Counted from the first letter of the stretch, positions 40,988-51,054 are shown. The stretch is 64,000 nt of DNA from Tepidiphilus sp. J10 (GCA_945897955.1 CAMDGQ010000002.1:36377-100376), one strand, 5' to 3'. Notes: generated by a model from the sequence alone, not told the origin. Program-made: numbers and translations.

Positions 40988-43900
40988 ACCAGCACCTTTC
41001 CTCCCCGTCCCCCCCGAGTACTGGCGAGAACGCCAGCACCAGGAACAGCGCGACAGCCATTAAATCGCCTCTGCCGCTTCGCGTTACCCTGCCCCTGGCT
41101 CTGCTGGGGGTGCTGGCTCCAGCCCTGTTGCTGTTCAACCTCTGGGTATTCATGGACCAGGGGGATCAGGTGCGACAGGAATACCTGGAACGGGTTACAG
41201 AACGTCTTGCCGTGTTGGGCGCCGGGGTCGGCGATGCCCTGGCGCGGGGTGATCGTCTGGCGGCCCAGGAGCAGATGCTGAGCCTTAGCCGCATGCAGTA
41301 TCTGCGGCGTGCAGTGTTCGTGGACGAGCGGGGCCGGGTGATCCTGGCCAGCACCAACACCTGGCTGAATGAATACCTGGACCGCCTGGACCCGGAACTC
41401 GCCCGGCTGCTGAAAGGCCCCGATGGCTCGCAACTGCTGGTGGATGGCACAGTGGCGGCAGCACGTCAGACGATCATGATGCCGGCCGCTCTGGGTCAAA
41501 CGGGAACCCTGCTGCTGGCCTATGACCTGAACCCCGCCCTGGAACGCCAGCGGCAAAGCGTGCGATCCACAATGGTGCTGGATTCGCTTCTGGCCCTGGC
41601 CCTCACCCTGGTGCTCTGGTACTGGCTGCGGCACTCGCTGTATCTCCCCTTGAAGGATCTGGTGGGGGCGGCCAGGCGGGTGGCGAGCGGCGATTACAGC
41701 GCCAGGGTGATCCCGGCCCGGAGCAAGGAATTCCAGCAATTGGGCGAACGATTCAACGCCATGGTGCTGGAGTTGGAAAGACAGCGGGAGATGGCCCGAC
41801 ATCAGGAAGAACGGGGCCGGGTGTATTCCGCCATCGTCAACCAGAGTCTGTATTCCATCGCCCTGGTGGATCTGGAGACCGGCCGCTTCCTTGAATTCAA
41901 TGAATCCGCCTACCTCCGACTGGGCTATGAAGCGGAAGAGTTCGCCAAAATGGGGATATTCCAGGTGGATGCCAATCTGCTGCCGGAAGAACTGGCCGCG
42001 ATCGCCGTGATTTTGCGGCGGGAATCCAGCCTGACCCTGGAGCGAAGCCATCTGCACAAGAGTGGTGACCTGCGCGATGTGAGCATCGTCGCCCATCTGT
42101 TGCGCTTGCACAATCGTGACACGGCGGCCTGCATCTGGACCGACATCACCGACCGCAAGCAGGCGGAAGCCGCACTGCGGGAAAGCGAGCTGCGCTGGAA
42201 GTTTGCCCTGGAGGGGAGCGGTCTGGGCATGTGGGACTGGAACATTCAATCCGGCGAGCTCTACCTCACTCCTACCTGGAAAGCCCAGATCGACTATGCG
42301 GATTCGGAGTTTCCCAACAGCTACGAGGCCTGGCGCGAGCATCTGCATCCAGACGATGCCGCTTCACTGCTGGCAGCCCTGGATTCGTACCTCGCAGGAG
42401 ACAGTGCCGAATTCAAGGTGGAATTCCGGCTGCGCCGCAAACTTGGGGAATACAAGTGGATTCAGGGCCGGGGCATGGTCATGGAGCACACCCCGGACGG
42501 TCGACCGATCCGCATGATCGGGGTGCATATCGACATCGACGCCCGGATTCGCGCCGAAGCAGCCCTCAAGGCCAGCGAGGCGCATTTCCGCAATCTGTTC
42601 GAGAGCGCCGGCGACGCCATCCTGCTTTTGGGGAACGGCGTGTTCATGGACTGCAACCAGCGCGCCCTGGAACTCTTCCATTGCACCGACCATGGCGACC
42701 TTCTTGGCAGGTCTCCCTCACGGTTTTCTCCCCCCACCCAGCCCGACGGTGGTGATTCGGAGCTGCTTTCACGGGAACGTATAGCCGCCGCCACGCTGAC
42801 TCCCCAGCGCTTCGAGTGGCGGCACTGCCGCCTGGATGGAGAAGAGTTCGACAGCGAGGTGACCCTCAACGGCATGCGTTTCGGTGACGACCATCTGATC
42901 CAGGCCATCGTCCGCGACATCAGCGAACGCCGTCACATGATCGCAGAGCTGGAGCAGGCAAGGGATGCGGCGGAACACGCCAGCCGGGCCAAAAGCGAAT
43001 TCCTGGCCAACATGAGCCATGAGATCCGCACCCCCATGAACGCCATCATCGGCATGGCGGAACTGGCCCTGGCCGGCAGCCTGCCGGAGAAACAGCGCAA
43101 ACAGGTGGCCAAGATCCGCGGTGCTTCGGAATCCCTGCTACGCATCCTCAATGACATCCTGGACTTTTCCAAGATCGAAGCCGGCAAGCTGGCCATGGAG
43201 CATGTGGCCTTCCGCCTGGATTCCGTGTTCGATCATCTGGCCGAACTGTTCCAGCAACGCGCCGCCGAGAAGGGTATCGAACTGGCGCTGGAGACCGACC
43301 CGCAATTAGCAGGCGCCTGGCTGGGCGACCCCTTGCGTCTGGGCCAGGTGCTGATCAACCTGGCGGGCAATGCCATCAAGTTCTCCACAGGCGGCCGAGT
43401 GACGCTGACCGCCCGGCTGCGGGAAACTCCGGACCAGGAACCGCATCGGGTGGAATTCGCGGTGGCAGACCAGGGCATCGGCATGACGCCGGAACAGGTG
43501 GGACAACTCTTCCAGGCCTTCAGCCAGGCGGATACTTCCACTACCCGGCGGTATGGCGGAACGGGCCTCGGGCTGGCCATTTCCCGGCGACTGGTCGAGA
43601 TGATGGACGGCCGCATCGAAGTGGAAAGCCAGCCGGGCCGGGGTAGTGTGTTCCGCTTCTGCATTCCCCTGGAAGCGGCCCAGGAGGATACGATCGCGGC
43701 CCCCTTCGGCGTCGCGCCAAGCCTGGATGCGGCTCAACTGGCCCGCTTCGCCGGGGCGGACATCCTGCTGGTGGAAGATACCGAGCTCAACCAGGAAGTA
43801 ATGCTGGGCATTCTGGAGAACGCCGGCCTCACCGCCCGTCTCGCCAGCAATGGCGTCGAGGCACTGGCAGCGGTGGAGGCGAAACGACCCGATCTGATTC

Positions 43901-44535
43901 TGATGGACTGCCAGATGCCGGTTATGGACGGCTTCGAGACCAGCCGCCGCCTGCGCGCCGACAGACGCTATCGGGATCTGCCCATTCTCGCCCTCACTGC
44001 CAATGCCATGGCGGAGGATCGCCAGTCATGCATCGAGTCGGGCATGAACGACCATCTAACCAAGCCGGTGAATATGGCGGAACTGTTCAACGCCCTGTCA
44101 CGCTGGTTGGCAGCAGGCGAGGGCGATATTGCCCCCCCCTTGACCGCCCCGCTCGATCCGGCGCCCAGGGTGGAGTCGGATTCCCCGTTGCCACATGAAC
44201 TGCCCGGATTCGATCCGGCCGCCGGCCTGGCCCAGGTCGGTGGAAACCAGGCCTTGTATCGTCGCGTCCTGGAGAAATTCCGCGATCGCCAGATCAGGCA
44301 CTTCACGGACGACTTCCAACAGGCCCTGGTCACCGACCCCGCCTCCCTGCCCCGGCTGGCCCATTCCCTCAAGGGCGTGGCCCGTACCCTGGGAGCATTT
44401 CATCTGGGCGATCTGGCGGCCCGGCTGGAAAACGCCTGTCGGGACGGCGACGACGCTGCACGGCCCCTCGCCCTGGCCGAGCTGGAAGCCGAACTGCAAC
44501 ACCTTGCCACTACTCTCGCGGCCCTGGAGCCGTAA
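40984..44535 (+). CDS. Membrane hybrid histidine kinase: sensor-HAMP-PAS-PAS-PAS-HisKA-HATPase-REC-Hpt
   Basis: The 1,183-residue protein has a helix at about 34-56, a periplasmic region of about 140 residues, a second helix (about 197-216), a HAMP domain (about 218-275, [20 protein letters not shown]), three PAS domains (about 285-400, 405-530, 538-660), HisKA with SHEIRTPMN (His679), HATPase (about 780-900), one receiver (about 935-1050, [13 protein letters not shown], Asp975) and an Hpt (LAHSLKG, His1127). It is the third hybrid kinase in a row, overlapping the previous by 4 bases and followed 25 bases later by an HD-GYP regulator, a plausible phosphate target. Unlike its two neighbours it has a single receiver. 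Confidence 0.93.
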
Positions 44536-44560
44536 CACCTAGCCTGCACCGAGACAACCT

Positions 44561-45598
44561 ATGGAAACTCTGCTAGTCGTTGACGATGTGCCCGAGAACA
44601 TTGACGTGCTCTCAGGCATCCTGCGCCCGCATTACCGGGTCAAATACGCCACCAACGGTCCTGACACCCTGGAGATTTGCGCCAGCTCACCCCCCAGCCT
44701 GGTGCTGCTGGACGTGATGATGCCCGGCATGTGCGGCCATGAAGTCTGCCGCCGACTCAAGGCGGATCCGCGCACTAGGGACATTCCGGTGATTTTCCTG
44801 ACCGCCCTGACCGAAACCCGTGATGAAGAAATTGGCCTGGCCCTGGGAGCGGTGGATTACCTGCACAAGCCCTGCAAGCCGGCCATCGTCCTGCACCGGG
44901 TGCGCATCCATCTGGAATTGCACAACCAGAACCTGGCCCTCGAGAACAAGGTGCGGGAACGCACGCGGGAACTGGAGGAAACCCGGCTGCAAATCATCCG
45001 CCGCCTGGGCCGGGCCGGCGAATACCGTGACAACGAGACCGGCTTCCATGTGGTGCGCATGAGCCAGACCGCCGGCCTGCTGGCCCGGGCCGCCGGGGTG
45101 CCGGAAGCCTACTCCGACCTGCTGGTGGAGGCCGCCCCCATGCATGACATCGGCAAGATCGGCATCCCCGACCACATCCTGCTCAAGCCCGGCAAGCTCA
45201 CCCCGGAGGAGTGGGAAATCATGAAAACCCATGCCGCCATCGGCGCGGAAATCCTGGGCGAACATGACTCCGATCTGCTGCAATTGGCCCGTATCGTAGC
45301 CTTGAACCACCACGAACGCTGGGACGGAACCGGCTATCCCAACGGCCTGTCGGGCGAGAACATTCCGCTGGTAGGCCGCATCGTGAGCATTGCCGATGTG
45401 TTCGACGCGCTCACCAGTGAACGTCCCTACAAGAAGGCCTGGTCCGTCGCCGACGCCAGCGCTTACATCCGAGATCAGGCCGGCACGGCCTTCGACCCCA
45501 ATCTCGCCCTGTTGTTTCTCGAAATCCTGCCCCAGGTGGTGGAGATCAACCAACGCTTCGCCGACCAACCGAATTCAACTCATGAGGCCTCGACATGA
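44561..45598 (+). CDS. HD-GYP response regulator (c-di-GMP phosphodiesterase)
   Basis: The 345-residue protein has a receiver (about 1-120, LVLLDVMMPGMCGH, Asp51), a coiled linker and an HD-GYP domain (about 145-330) with intact HDIGKIGIPD and HHERWDGTGYPNGL, so c-di-GMP hydrolysis is expected. It parallels the HD-GYP regulator at 27361-28479 in the other arm. It follows three hybrid kinases in the same direction and its stop overlaps the next gene start by 4 bases (ATGA). The start at 44561 begins directly with the first receiver strand (METLLVVDDV). Confidence 0.94.
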   Translation: METLLVVDDVPENIDVLSGILRPHYRVKYATNGPDTLEICASSPPSLVLLDVMMPGMCGHEVCRRLKADPRTRDIPVIFLTALTETRDEEIGLALGAVDYLHKPCKPAIVLHRVRIHLELHNQNLALENKVRERTRELEETRLQIIRRLGRAGEYRDNETGFHVVRMSQTAGLLARAAGVPEAYSDLLVEAAPMHDIGKIGIPDHILLKPGKLTPEEWEIMKTHAAIGAEILGEHDSDLLQLARIVALNHHERWDGTGYPNGLSGENIPLVGRIVSIADVFDALTSERPYKKAWSVADASAYIRDQAGTAFDPNLALLFLEILPQVVEINQRFADQPNSTHEAST

Positions 45599-46527
45599 AT
45601 TCCAATACTGCCGAAATCCTTCTCGTGGAGGACGAGGACATCATTGCCATGATCCTGGAGAACGCACTCCAGCTCCAGGGCTATCAGGTCACCCTGGCGG
45701 AGGACGGCCAGGCCGCCTGGGAAATCCTGGAAGCCGCGCCGGATCGCTTTGAAACTATCCTGCTGGATCGGGAAATGCCCCGCATGGACGGTATGGCTCT
45801 GCTGCGCCGCCTGAAGTCCAGTCCCCGCCACGCCCAGATCCCGGTGATCATGGAAACCGCCGCCGGCGATGCAAAGAGCGTGCGGGAAGGTCTGGAAGAA
45901 GGCGCTTACTACTATCTGACCAAGCCGTTCCAGAGCGAACTCCTGCTCTCGGTGGTGCAGGCGGCGCTGCAACAATACCGGGATCAACGCGAGCTCCAGG
46001 AAAGTGTGCGGCGCGCCGAACGTCCCTTCGTCTTCCTGGAGCGGGGGGAATTCAAGTTCCGCCATCTGGAGGATGGCCGCATGCTGGCGCATTTCTTCGC
46101 CCGCGCCTGCCCGCAGCCGGAAAAGTCCGTGCTGGGCCTCCAGGAACTGCTGGTCAATGCGGTTGAACACGGCAACCTGGGCATCAGCTACGGGGAAAAG
46201 ACCCGGCTCCTGGTAAACGATACCTGGCATGAGGAAATCGAACGCCGCCTGGCCTCCCCGGAATACTGCCAGCGCCAGGTGGCAGTGACCTATGAACGTG
46301 ATGCGGACTGCATCCGCATCACCATCCGCGACGAGGGAAGCGGCTTCGACTGGCAAAAATATCTGGATTTCGACCCGGAACGCGCCTTCGACCCACACGG
46401 TCGAGGCATCGCCATGGCCCGCCGAATGAGCTTCGACCACATGGAATATCAAGGCAATGGAAATACCGTGGTGGTGACGGTAATGCTTGGCGGACAACAT
46501 CAGCCCCATGCCGGCTCACTGAATTAA
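45595..46527 (+). CDS. Response regulator with RsbW-like ATPase output domain
   Basis: The 310-residue protein has a receiver (about 6-125, ILLDREMPRMDG, Asp58) joined to a GHKL ATPase domain of the anti-sigma/serine-kinase type (about 165-300): N-box QELLVNAVEHG, G1 box DEGSGFDW and a HGRGIAMARRM lid motif. No HisKA is present, so it is not a histidine kinase. Related RsbW/SpoIIAB-type domains phosphorylate STAS proteins or bind sigma factors, but no STAS, PP2C or sigma gene is in the window. It is translationally coupled to the HD-GYP regulator and lies 27 bases before the chemoreceptor. The function is inferred from domain family. Confidence 0.88.
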   Translation: MNSNTAEILLVEDEDIIAMILENALQLQGYQVTLAEDGQAAWEILEAAPDRFETILLDREMPRMDGMALLRRLKSSPRHAQIPVIMETAAGDAKSVREGLEEGAYYYLTKPFQSELLLSVVQAALQQYRDQRELQESVRRAERPFVFLERGEFKFRHLEDGRMLAHFFARACPQPEKSVLGLQELLVNAVEHGNLGISYGEKTRLLVNDTWHEEIERRLASPEYCQRQVAVTYERDADCIRITIRDEGSGFDWQKYLDFDPERAFDPHGRGIAMARRMSFDHMEYQGNGNTVVVTVMLGGQHQPHAGSLN

Positions 46528-46554
46528 CGCGACTCAACCAGGAACGGGATTCCC

Positions 46555-48177
46555 ATGCGATTGTTTGACTCTATCCAGGCCAAATTGCTCTCTCTGGTGC
46601 TTATGCTGGCGCTTATCGGCGCCACCAACGGCGTTCTCGGACTGGTGGGCATGAAACATGGCGTCGAGGGCCTTGACACCGTTTATCAGGACCGCGTGGT
46701 GCCGCTGCGGGATTTGAAACAGATCGCCGATGCCTATGCGGTAGACATCGTCGACACCAACCACAAGGTCCGCAACGGCAATATGAGCCTGGATGCAGGC
46801 ATCCGATCGGTGGAGCGGGCTAAGAAACTGATCCACGAAAAGTGGCGCGGTTACCTTGCCACCCGTCTGGTGGACCGGGAAAAGCAACTGGTGGCTGAAC
46901 TGGAACCCCTGATGCGGCGGGGCGACTTGGCTTCCGATCGCCTCGTCGCACTGTTTCGGGCAGAGGATATGGAAGGGATCGCCCATTTCTCGGTCCAGGA
47001 GCTCTACCCCAGCATCGACCCCATCTCTGAAGGATTCGGCAAACTGATCGAGGTGCAACTGGATGTCGCCCGAGCGGAATACGATGCCGCCCAGGAGGAA
47101 TACGGACTGATGCGGCTGGTGGTGGTCATCCTCATGCTCGCGGGCGCCTTTGGAGGACTGGGCATCGCCTGGTTCACCATCCAGCGCTTCGTAGTGGGAC
47201 CAATGGCCAGCGCGGGAGAAGCCATCTCCGCCATGGCACGGGGTGACCTCACCCAGCCTGTGCCGGAATCGGGCAACAACGAAATCGGCGCCATGTTGCG
47301 GCATCTCGATGCCATGCAGGTCAGCCTGCGCGTCATGATCGGCGCAATACACGGCAATGTTTGTACGTTGAATGAATCCAGCCGGGACATGGTGGCCGCC
47401 GCCACCGTCAGCGCCCGGGTCAGCCAGGAACAATCCGAGGCCGCATCGGGCATGGCGGCTGGCGTGGAAGAGCTTTCCGTATCCATCGACCAGGTGGAAG
47501 AAAACGCACGGGAGGCCAATATCATCAGCAACAACTCGGGTGAGCGTCTGAATTCCAGTGCCAGCGCCATGCATGCCGCCGCGAGCGGGATTCAGGGCAT
47601 CGCCCATGCCGTGACCCAGGCGGCCGGCACGATCCGGGAACTGGAAGGCCTCTCTACCCGTATTTCCAACATCGTCGGCGTAATCAAGGAAATCGCGGAC
47701 CAAACCAATCTCTTGGCCCTCAATGCCGCCATCGAAGCCGCCCGGGCAGGTGAGCAGGGGCGCGGATTCGCAGTCGTGGCGGATGAAGTGCGGAAGTTGG
47801 CGGAACGTACCGCCCACTCCACCAACGAAATCTCGGGAATGATCCAGGCCATTCAACAGGGATCGCAGCGCGCGGTGCTGGAAATGGAATCCGGGGTTGA
47901 AAGCGTCAACAAGGGCGTGGCTCTGGCCGAGACTGCCGGGACTTCGGTAAGCGTCATTCAGGAAGCCAGCGGTCAGATCCACCGCTCGGTGGAGGACATT
48001 TCCCTGTCTATCCGCGAACAGGCCGCCGCTGCCCGTGACATCGCCCTCAGAGTGGAACAGATCGCCCAGGGCGCCGAGACCAACAGTGCTACCGCAAGCC
48101 AGACCGCCGGAGCCGCCGGCAGACTGGGAGATCTGGCTGGCGAACTGCAGGAGGCCGTGAGCAGATTCCGGCTGTAG
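46555..48177 (+). CDS. Methyl-accepting chemotaxis protein
   Basis: The 540-residue receptor has membrane helices at about 10-32 and 187-212 flanking a four-helix-bundle type ectodomain, a HAMP domain (about 212-265) and a long cytoplasmic signalling hairpin with the CheA/CheW contact tip [16 protein letters not shown]. No C-terminal CheR-binding pentapeptide is seen. An AGGAACGGG site precedes the ATG. No cheA, cheW, cheR or cheB is adjacent, so it must use pathway genes elsewhere. It is the last gene of the plus-strand arm and lies just inside the right direct repeat. Confidence 0.93.
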   Translation: MRLFDSIQAKLLSLVLMLALIGATNGVLGLVGMKHGVEGLDTVYQDRVVPLRDLKQIADAYAVDIVDTNHKVRNGNMSLDAGIRSVERAKKLIHEKWRGYLATRLVDREKQLVAELEPLMRRGDLASDRLVALFRAEDMEGIAHFSVQELYPSIDPISEGFGKLIEVQLDVARAEYDAAQEEYGLMRLVVVILMLAGAFGGLGIAWFTIQRFVVGPMASAGEAISAMARGDLTQPVPESGNNEIGAMLRHLDAMQVSLRVMIGAIHGNVCTLNESSRDMVAAATVSARVSQEQSEAASGMAAGVEELSVSIDQVEENAREANIISNNSGERLNSSASAMHAAASGIQGIAHAVTQAAGTIRELEGLSTRISNIVGVIKEIADQTNLLALNAAIEAARAGEQGRGFAVVADEVRKLAERTAHSTNEISGMIQAIQQGSQRAVLEMESGVESVNKGVALAETAGTSVSVIQEASGQIHRSVEDISLSIREQAAAARDIALRVEQIAQGAETNSATASQTAGAAGRLGDLAGELQEAVSRFRL

Positions 48178-48343
48178 CGATGAGGCTGTGGACGATTTTT
48201 CGGTTCGTAGCGCCGGCGGTTGACGGATTTGTTGCGGGGTCGTTCGTCGACATGACGACAAGGGGTGGCGATGACCGAACTGTTTCAAGGTTGATTGTGG
48301 CGCGTTTCTTTCGCTGAGCATTGCGCCAGACCTGGATTAAGGG

Positions 48344-48385
48344 TGCCCGAGCTTCTCAGCGCCGCTGGCGTACCCGCTCGAACAG
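48344..48385 (+). repeat. Right flanking direct repeat (within intact methyltransferase 3' end)
   Basis: Matches 16093-16134 with 40 of 42 bases; 48354-48385 is identical to 16103-16134. Bases 48356-48385 are the last nine codons and stop of the methyltransferase gene, while 48344-48353 (TGCCCGAGCT) resemble the end of mfd plus spacer at 16093-16102 (TGCCTGAGCG). The 166 bases between the chemoreceptor stop and this repeat show no gene. Confidence 0.9.
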
Positions 48386-49123
48386 GCAAACGGCGGCGGC
48401 GGTGGCCACGTTGAGCGATTCGACCCTGCCCGGCATCGGAATGATGAACGGCTGCGCCGCTTCGCAAAGCTGCGGGGACAATCCAGCGCCTTCATTGCCG
48501 AAGGCGAAGCCGACACGGCCGCGCAGGTCGAGATCGAACAATGCTTCGCTGGCGCCGAGGCTGGCGGCATACACCGGGGCGGCAAAACGCCGCGCCAGCG
48601 CGGGCAAGTCCGCGCTTTCATGAATCGCCACCTGGAAATGCGCGCCCTGGCCGCCACGCAGACACTTGGGCGACCAGGCTTCGGCGCAGCCTTGTGACAG
48701 ATGCACCGCATCCGCGCCGGCGGCGGCGGCAACGCGCAGCAGCGCGCCCAGGTTGCCGGGATCCTGGATGTTCTCCAGCAATACGATGCAGACTTCCGGC
48801 GCCGAATTAGAGGCCAGCGGGATGTCGATCACCGCCAGCACGCCCACCGGCGTTTCTACCGGCGTCAATGTGTTGAACAGAGTCTGCGGCAGCACACAGG
48901 CAGGTACTTGCGGCAGGCGCCGACTCCATTCCGCCAGTTCTCCGGACGCCCCGGTTTCGGAAAATACCAGTTGGCGGAATGTCGCGCCGGCCTCCAGCCC
49001 GGCCTGCAACAAGTGCGGGCCATCGAGCAATGTGTGCCCACTTTGCCGACGCGCCCGGCGGTCGCCTGACAATCCGAGCAGTTCTCTGTACAGCGGGTTG
49101 TCGCGCGAACTGATCGCTTTCAT
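48356..49123 (-). CDS. TrmH/SpoU-family RNA 2'-O-methyltransferase
   Basis: AdoMet-dependent ribose methyltransferase of rRNA or tRNA. The 255-residue protein has an N-terminal substrate-binding (L30e-like) region and a SPOUT knot with the three family motifs: LENIQDPGNLGALLRVAAAA, FAFGNEGAGLS, and IPMPGRVESLNVATAAAVCL. The start at 49123 (MKAISSRDNPLYREL) overlaps the stop of the upstream pentapeptide gene by 4 bases. It resembles RlmB or TrmH-like proteins, but the exact target nucleotide cannot be assigned. Its final codons are duplicated beside mfd, which suggests mfd and this gene were once convergent neighbours. Confidence 0.93.
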   Translation of the reverse strand: MKAISSRDNPLYRELLGLSGDRRARRQSGHTLLDGPHLLQAGLEAGATFRQLVFSETGASGELAEWSRRLPQVPACVLPQTLFNTLTPVETPVGVLAVIDIPLASNSAPEVCIVLLENIQDPGNLGALLRVAAAAGADAVHLSQGCAEAWSPKCLRGGQGAHFQVAIHESADLPALARRFAAPVYAASLGASEALFDLDLRGRVGFAFGNEGAGLSPQLCEAAQPFIIPMPGRVESLNVATAAAVCLFERVRQRR

Positions 49124-49989
49124 CGGCAGACATCCGTCGAACCGGGGGCACAAACGCGGCCATCGACCCAGGTGGCCTTGTCCAGTTGGGTTGCGTTGAA
49201 GCGAACGCCCGTCAGATTGGTCCGCGCCAATACTGCGTAGCGCAGATCAGCGCCACTCAAATCCGCGCCGGCAAGATCCGCTCCGGTCATGTCTGCGCCG
49301 GTCAGGTTGGCGTCGGCCAACTCGGCATTGCGCAGGTTGGCGCGCTTGAGCGAGGCATAAGCCAGATCGGCGCCCTTGAGTTGCGCGCCATCCAGCCGCA
49401 CCGAGTCCAGGCGGGCATTGCGCGCCTTGGTGCCAGGTCGCGTAAAGCCGGTTTTGTCACAGCCTGTCCAGTTGACGCCGTCACTCAAGGCTGCCGCGCA
49501 ATTGACTGTCTGTCCGATGCCGGCTTGTATCGGCTTATCGCCCTGCCCCAGCCAGACCGTGATGCCGACTCCGGCAATCAATGCCAGCGCCAGAAGCACG
49601 ATCCACGGCGAACTCCGTTTGTTCTTCTCTTCCTGCAACAAGACCTGGGTGCGGATGTGATCACGCGCGATGGAACTGCGTGCGGCGGCATCCTGCTCCG
49701 GGTCACGCGCAACTTCGGTCACGCCGGAGCTTTCCTGCAGCCAGCGCTTGCGCGCCTGCACCCTCTGGTCATGCCAGGAGGCGGACTCTTTCGATTCACC
49801 GCCAGCCCAGCGTGTCGCCTCGGACTTGAACTGGCCGCTGTCAGCGATGCTGAGCCAATCCACACCATTCATGCTGATTTCCCAATCCTGAGCAACCTCG
49901 CCTTCCTTCAGCGCCTCATCAATCTGCGGCGCTGGAAACGGGCCGAAGATCCGGTCTTCATGCCGGAGATACCAATTTGATTGCGCCAT
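49120..49989 (-). CDS. GYF-like (DUF4339) membrane protein with pentapeptide repeats
   Basis: The 289-residue protein starts with a GYF_2/DUF4339-like domain (about residues 3-55, WYLRHEDRIFGPF and a WEISMNGVDW segment), then a charged region, one membrane helix (about 128-148) and a C-terminal pentapeptide-repeat quadrilateral helix (about 180-265, repeated A(D/N)L units such as ADLAGADLSGADLRYAVLAR). The repeats probably lie outside the cytoplasm and mediate protein contact. It overlaps the methyltransferase by 4 bases, an odd partner. The start at 49989 (MAQSNWYLR) is preferred; another ATG lies 6 codons upstream. No specific function is known. Confidence 0.8.
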   Translation of the reverse strand: MAQSNWYLRHEDRIFGPFPAPQIDEALKEGEVAQDWEISMNGVDWLSIADSGQFKSEATRWAGGESKESASWHDQRVQARKRWLQESSGVTEVARDPEQDAAARSSIARDHIRTQVLLQEEKNKRSSPWIVLLALALIAGVGITVWLGQGDKPIQAGIGQTVNCAAALSDGVNWTGCDKTGFTRPGTKARNARLDSVRLDGAQLKGADLAYASLKRANLRNAELADANLTGADMTGADLAGADLSGADLRYAVLARTNLTGVRFNATQLDKATWVDGRVCAPGSTDVCR

Positions 49990-50051
49990 AGCCGCCCCTG
50001 CATCCATGCCGGATGCGAAATTCGAGTCGGAGATTGTCGCAGCGCGCAGGC

Positions 50052-50081
50052 AAAAAAAAAGCCCGGTCTGGCGACCGGGCT
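50052..50081 (-). terminator. Strong Rho-independent terminator on the minus strand with no obvious gene before it
   Basis: Read on the minus strand, GCCCGGTC-GCCA-GACCGGGC is a perfect 8-bp GC-rich stem followed by nine T residues. It lies 63 bases before the start of the GYF-like/pentapeptide gene and downstream of a stretch (50082-50290) with no minus-strand protein gene. It may end a small RNA or act as a leader attenuator. Confidence 0.85.
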
Positions 50082-50125
50082 AAATCCACCTATGAAGGAG
50101 GATGGAGGAGACAACACTGAAAACG

Positions 50126-50166
50126 CTTGGAACCAAGTGCTCTCACTGTTATTAGAATTGTCTAAT
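50126..50166. repeat. Two short inverted repeats between the orphan terminator and the acyltransferase gene
   Basis: CTTGG-AA-CCAAG (50126-50137) and ATTAGA-ATTG-TCTAAT (50151-50166) lie in the AT-rich gap upstream of the acyltransferase gene. They could be operator dyads for the plus-strand gene, or structured parts of a minus-strand small RNA ending at the terminator at 50052. No protein gene of convincing character occupies the 300-bp gap between the two flanking genes. Confidence 0.45.
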
Positions 50167-50292
50167 ATAACCATTCCATGAACAACGAAAAATTATGCCG
50201 ATTCAAGGATGCCAACGAGATTTGCGCGTCTTTGTTGTTTACCAACAACAGCGGCTTGGCTACTCTGCGCACACTCCTTCCGGAACCGCGTC

Positions 50293-51054
50293 ATGGAAAA
50301 TGATTTGATCGCCGCATTCAACCAGTTCTTCGAACTGGTTCATGCCGATACCGACGAACTGCGCATGCAAGTCTATTTATTGCGCTATCAGGTCTATGTG
50401 CTGGAAACGGGATTCGAGACCGAGTCGGACTGCCGCAGCGGTGTTGATGAAAACGGCCTTCCCGTGCATTGGGAACAGGACAGTTTCGATGATCGTTCCG
50501 ATCATTATCTTTTGCGGCATCGCCGGACCGGCGTTTATGCGGCGACCGCGCGCCTGATTCTGCCGAGCGTGACCGATATTGCCGCCCCCTACCCGATCGA
50601 GTTGCATTGCCCGCTGGAAAAGCCGGTTTCCGATCCGGCCCGGCGCGGCAGCCTGGGCGAAATTTCGCGCTTTGCCGTTTCCAAGGTGTTCAAGCGCCGG
50701 ATCGGCGAACTCGGCACCCTGGCCGGCGTAGCGGAAGACGTTGAAATCTATTTCGAGGATGACGAGCGCCGTGTGCTGCCGCATATCTCTCTCGGCTTGT
50801 TCGCCGCCGTGATGCGCATGGTGCATGAGCACCGCATCACACATTGTTATGCCGTCATGGAACCCGCATTGCTGCGCCTGCTGGGCCGCTTCGGCATGGT
50901 GTTCAATCGTATCGGCTCGGATGTCGATTACCACGGAATACGCGTACCCTGCATCACCTCCGCCGAAGAAGCGTTGCCCAACATCAGGAAAGTCGCTCCA
51001 TCAGTCTGGGATCTGATCACCGATCGAGGACAACTGCTGCATCCAGGGCAATGA
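50293..51054 (+). CDS. PEP-CTERM/exosortase system-associated acyltransferase
   Basis: The 253-residue protein is a GNAT-fold acyltransferase related to N-acyl amino acid and autoinducer synthases. It contains LRYQVYVLETGFE near the N-terminus, the central YLLRHRRTGVYAATARLILP and the SLGEISRFAVSK core. These match the exosortase-associated acyltransferase family found in genomes with PEP-CTERM sorting. The substrate is unknown. The start at 50293 (MENDLIAAFNQFFEL) is preferred over a longer open frame whose first 28 residues do not resemble the family. No exosortase or PEP-CTERM protein is in the window, so the rest of the system must lie elsewhere. Confidence 0.85.
   Translation: MENDLIAAFNQFFELVHADTDELRMQVYLLRYQVYVLETGFETESDCRSGVDENGLPVHWEQDSFDDRSDHYLLRHRRTGVYAATARLILPSVTDIAAPYPIELHCPLEKPVSDPARRGSLGEISRFAVSKVFKRRIGELGTLAGVAEDVEIYFEDDERRVLPHISLGLFAAVMRMVHEHRITHCYAVMEPALLRLLGRFGMVFNRIGSDVDYHGIRVPCITSAEEALPNIRKVAPSVWDLITDRGQLLHPGQ

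Noticed and set aside
46534..48321. A 595-codon minus-strand frame opposite the chemoreceptor
   Set aside because: The plus-strand chemoreceptor is certain; the antisense translation lacks any family signature.
50087..50181. Small plus-strand peptide gene of about 29 codons after the orphan terminator
   Set aside because: The ATG lacks an upstream ribosome-binding site and the peptide has no recognisable features; the purine-rich GGAGGA words lie inside it rather than before it.
50230..50292. Sigma-54 (-24/-12) promoter before the acyltransferase gene
   Set aside because: GG and GC pairs are present but their spacing does not fit the required 10 bases.
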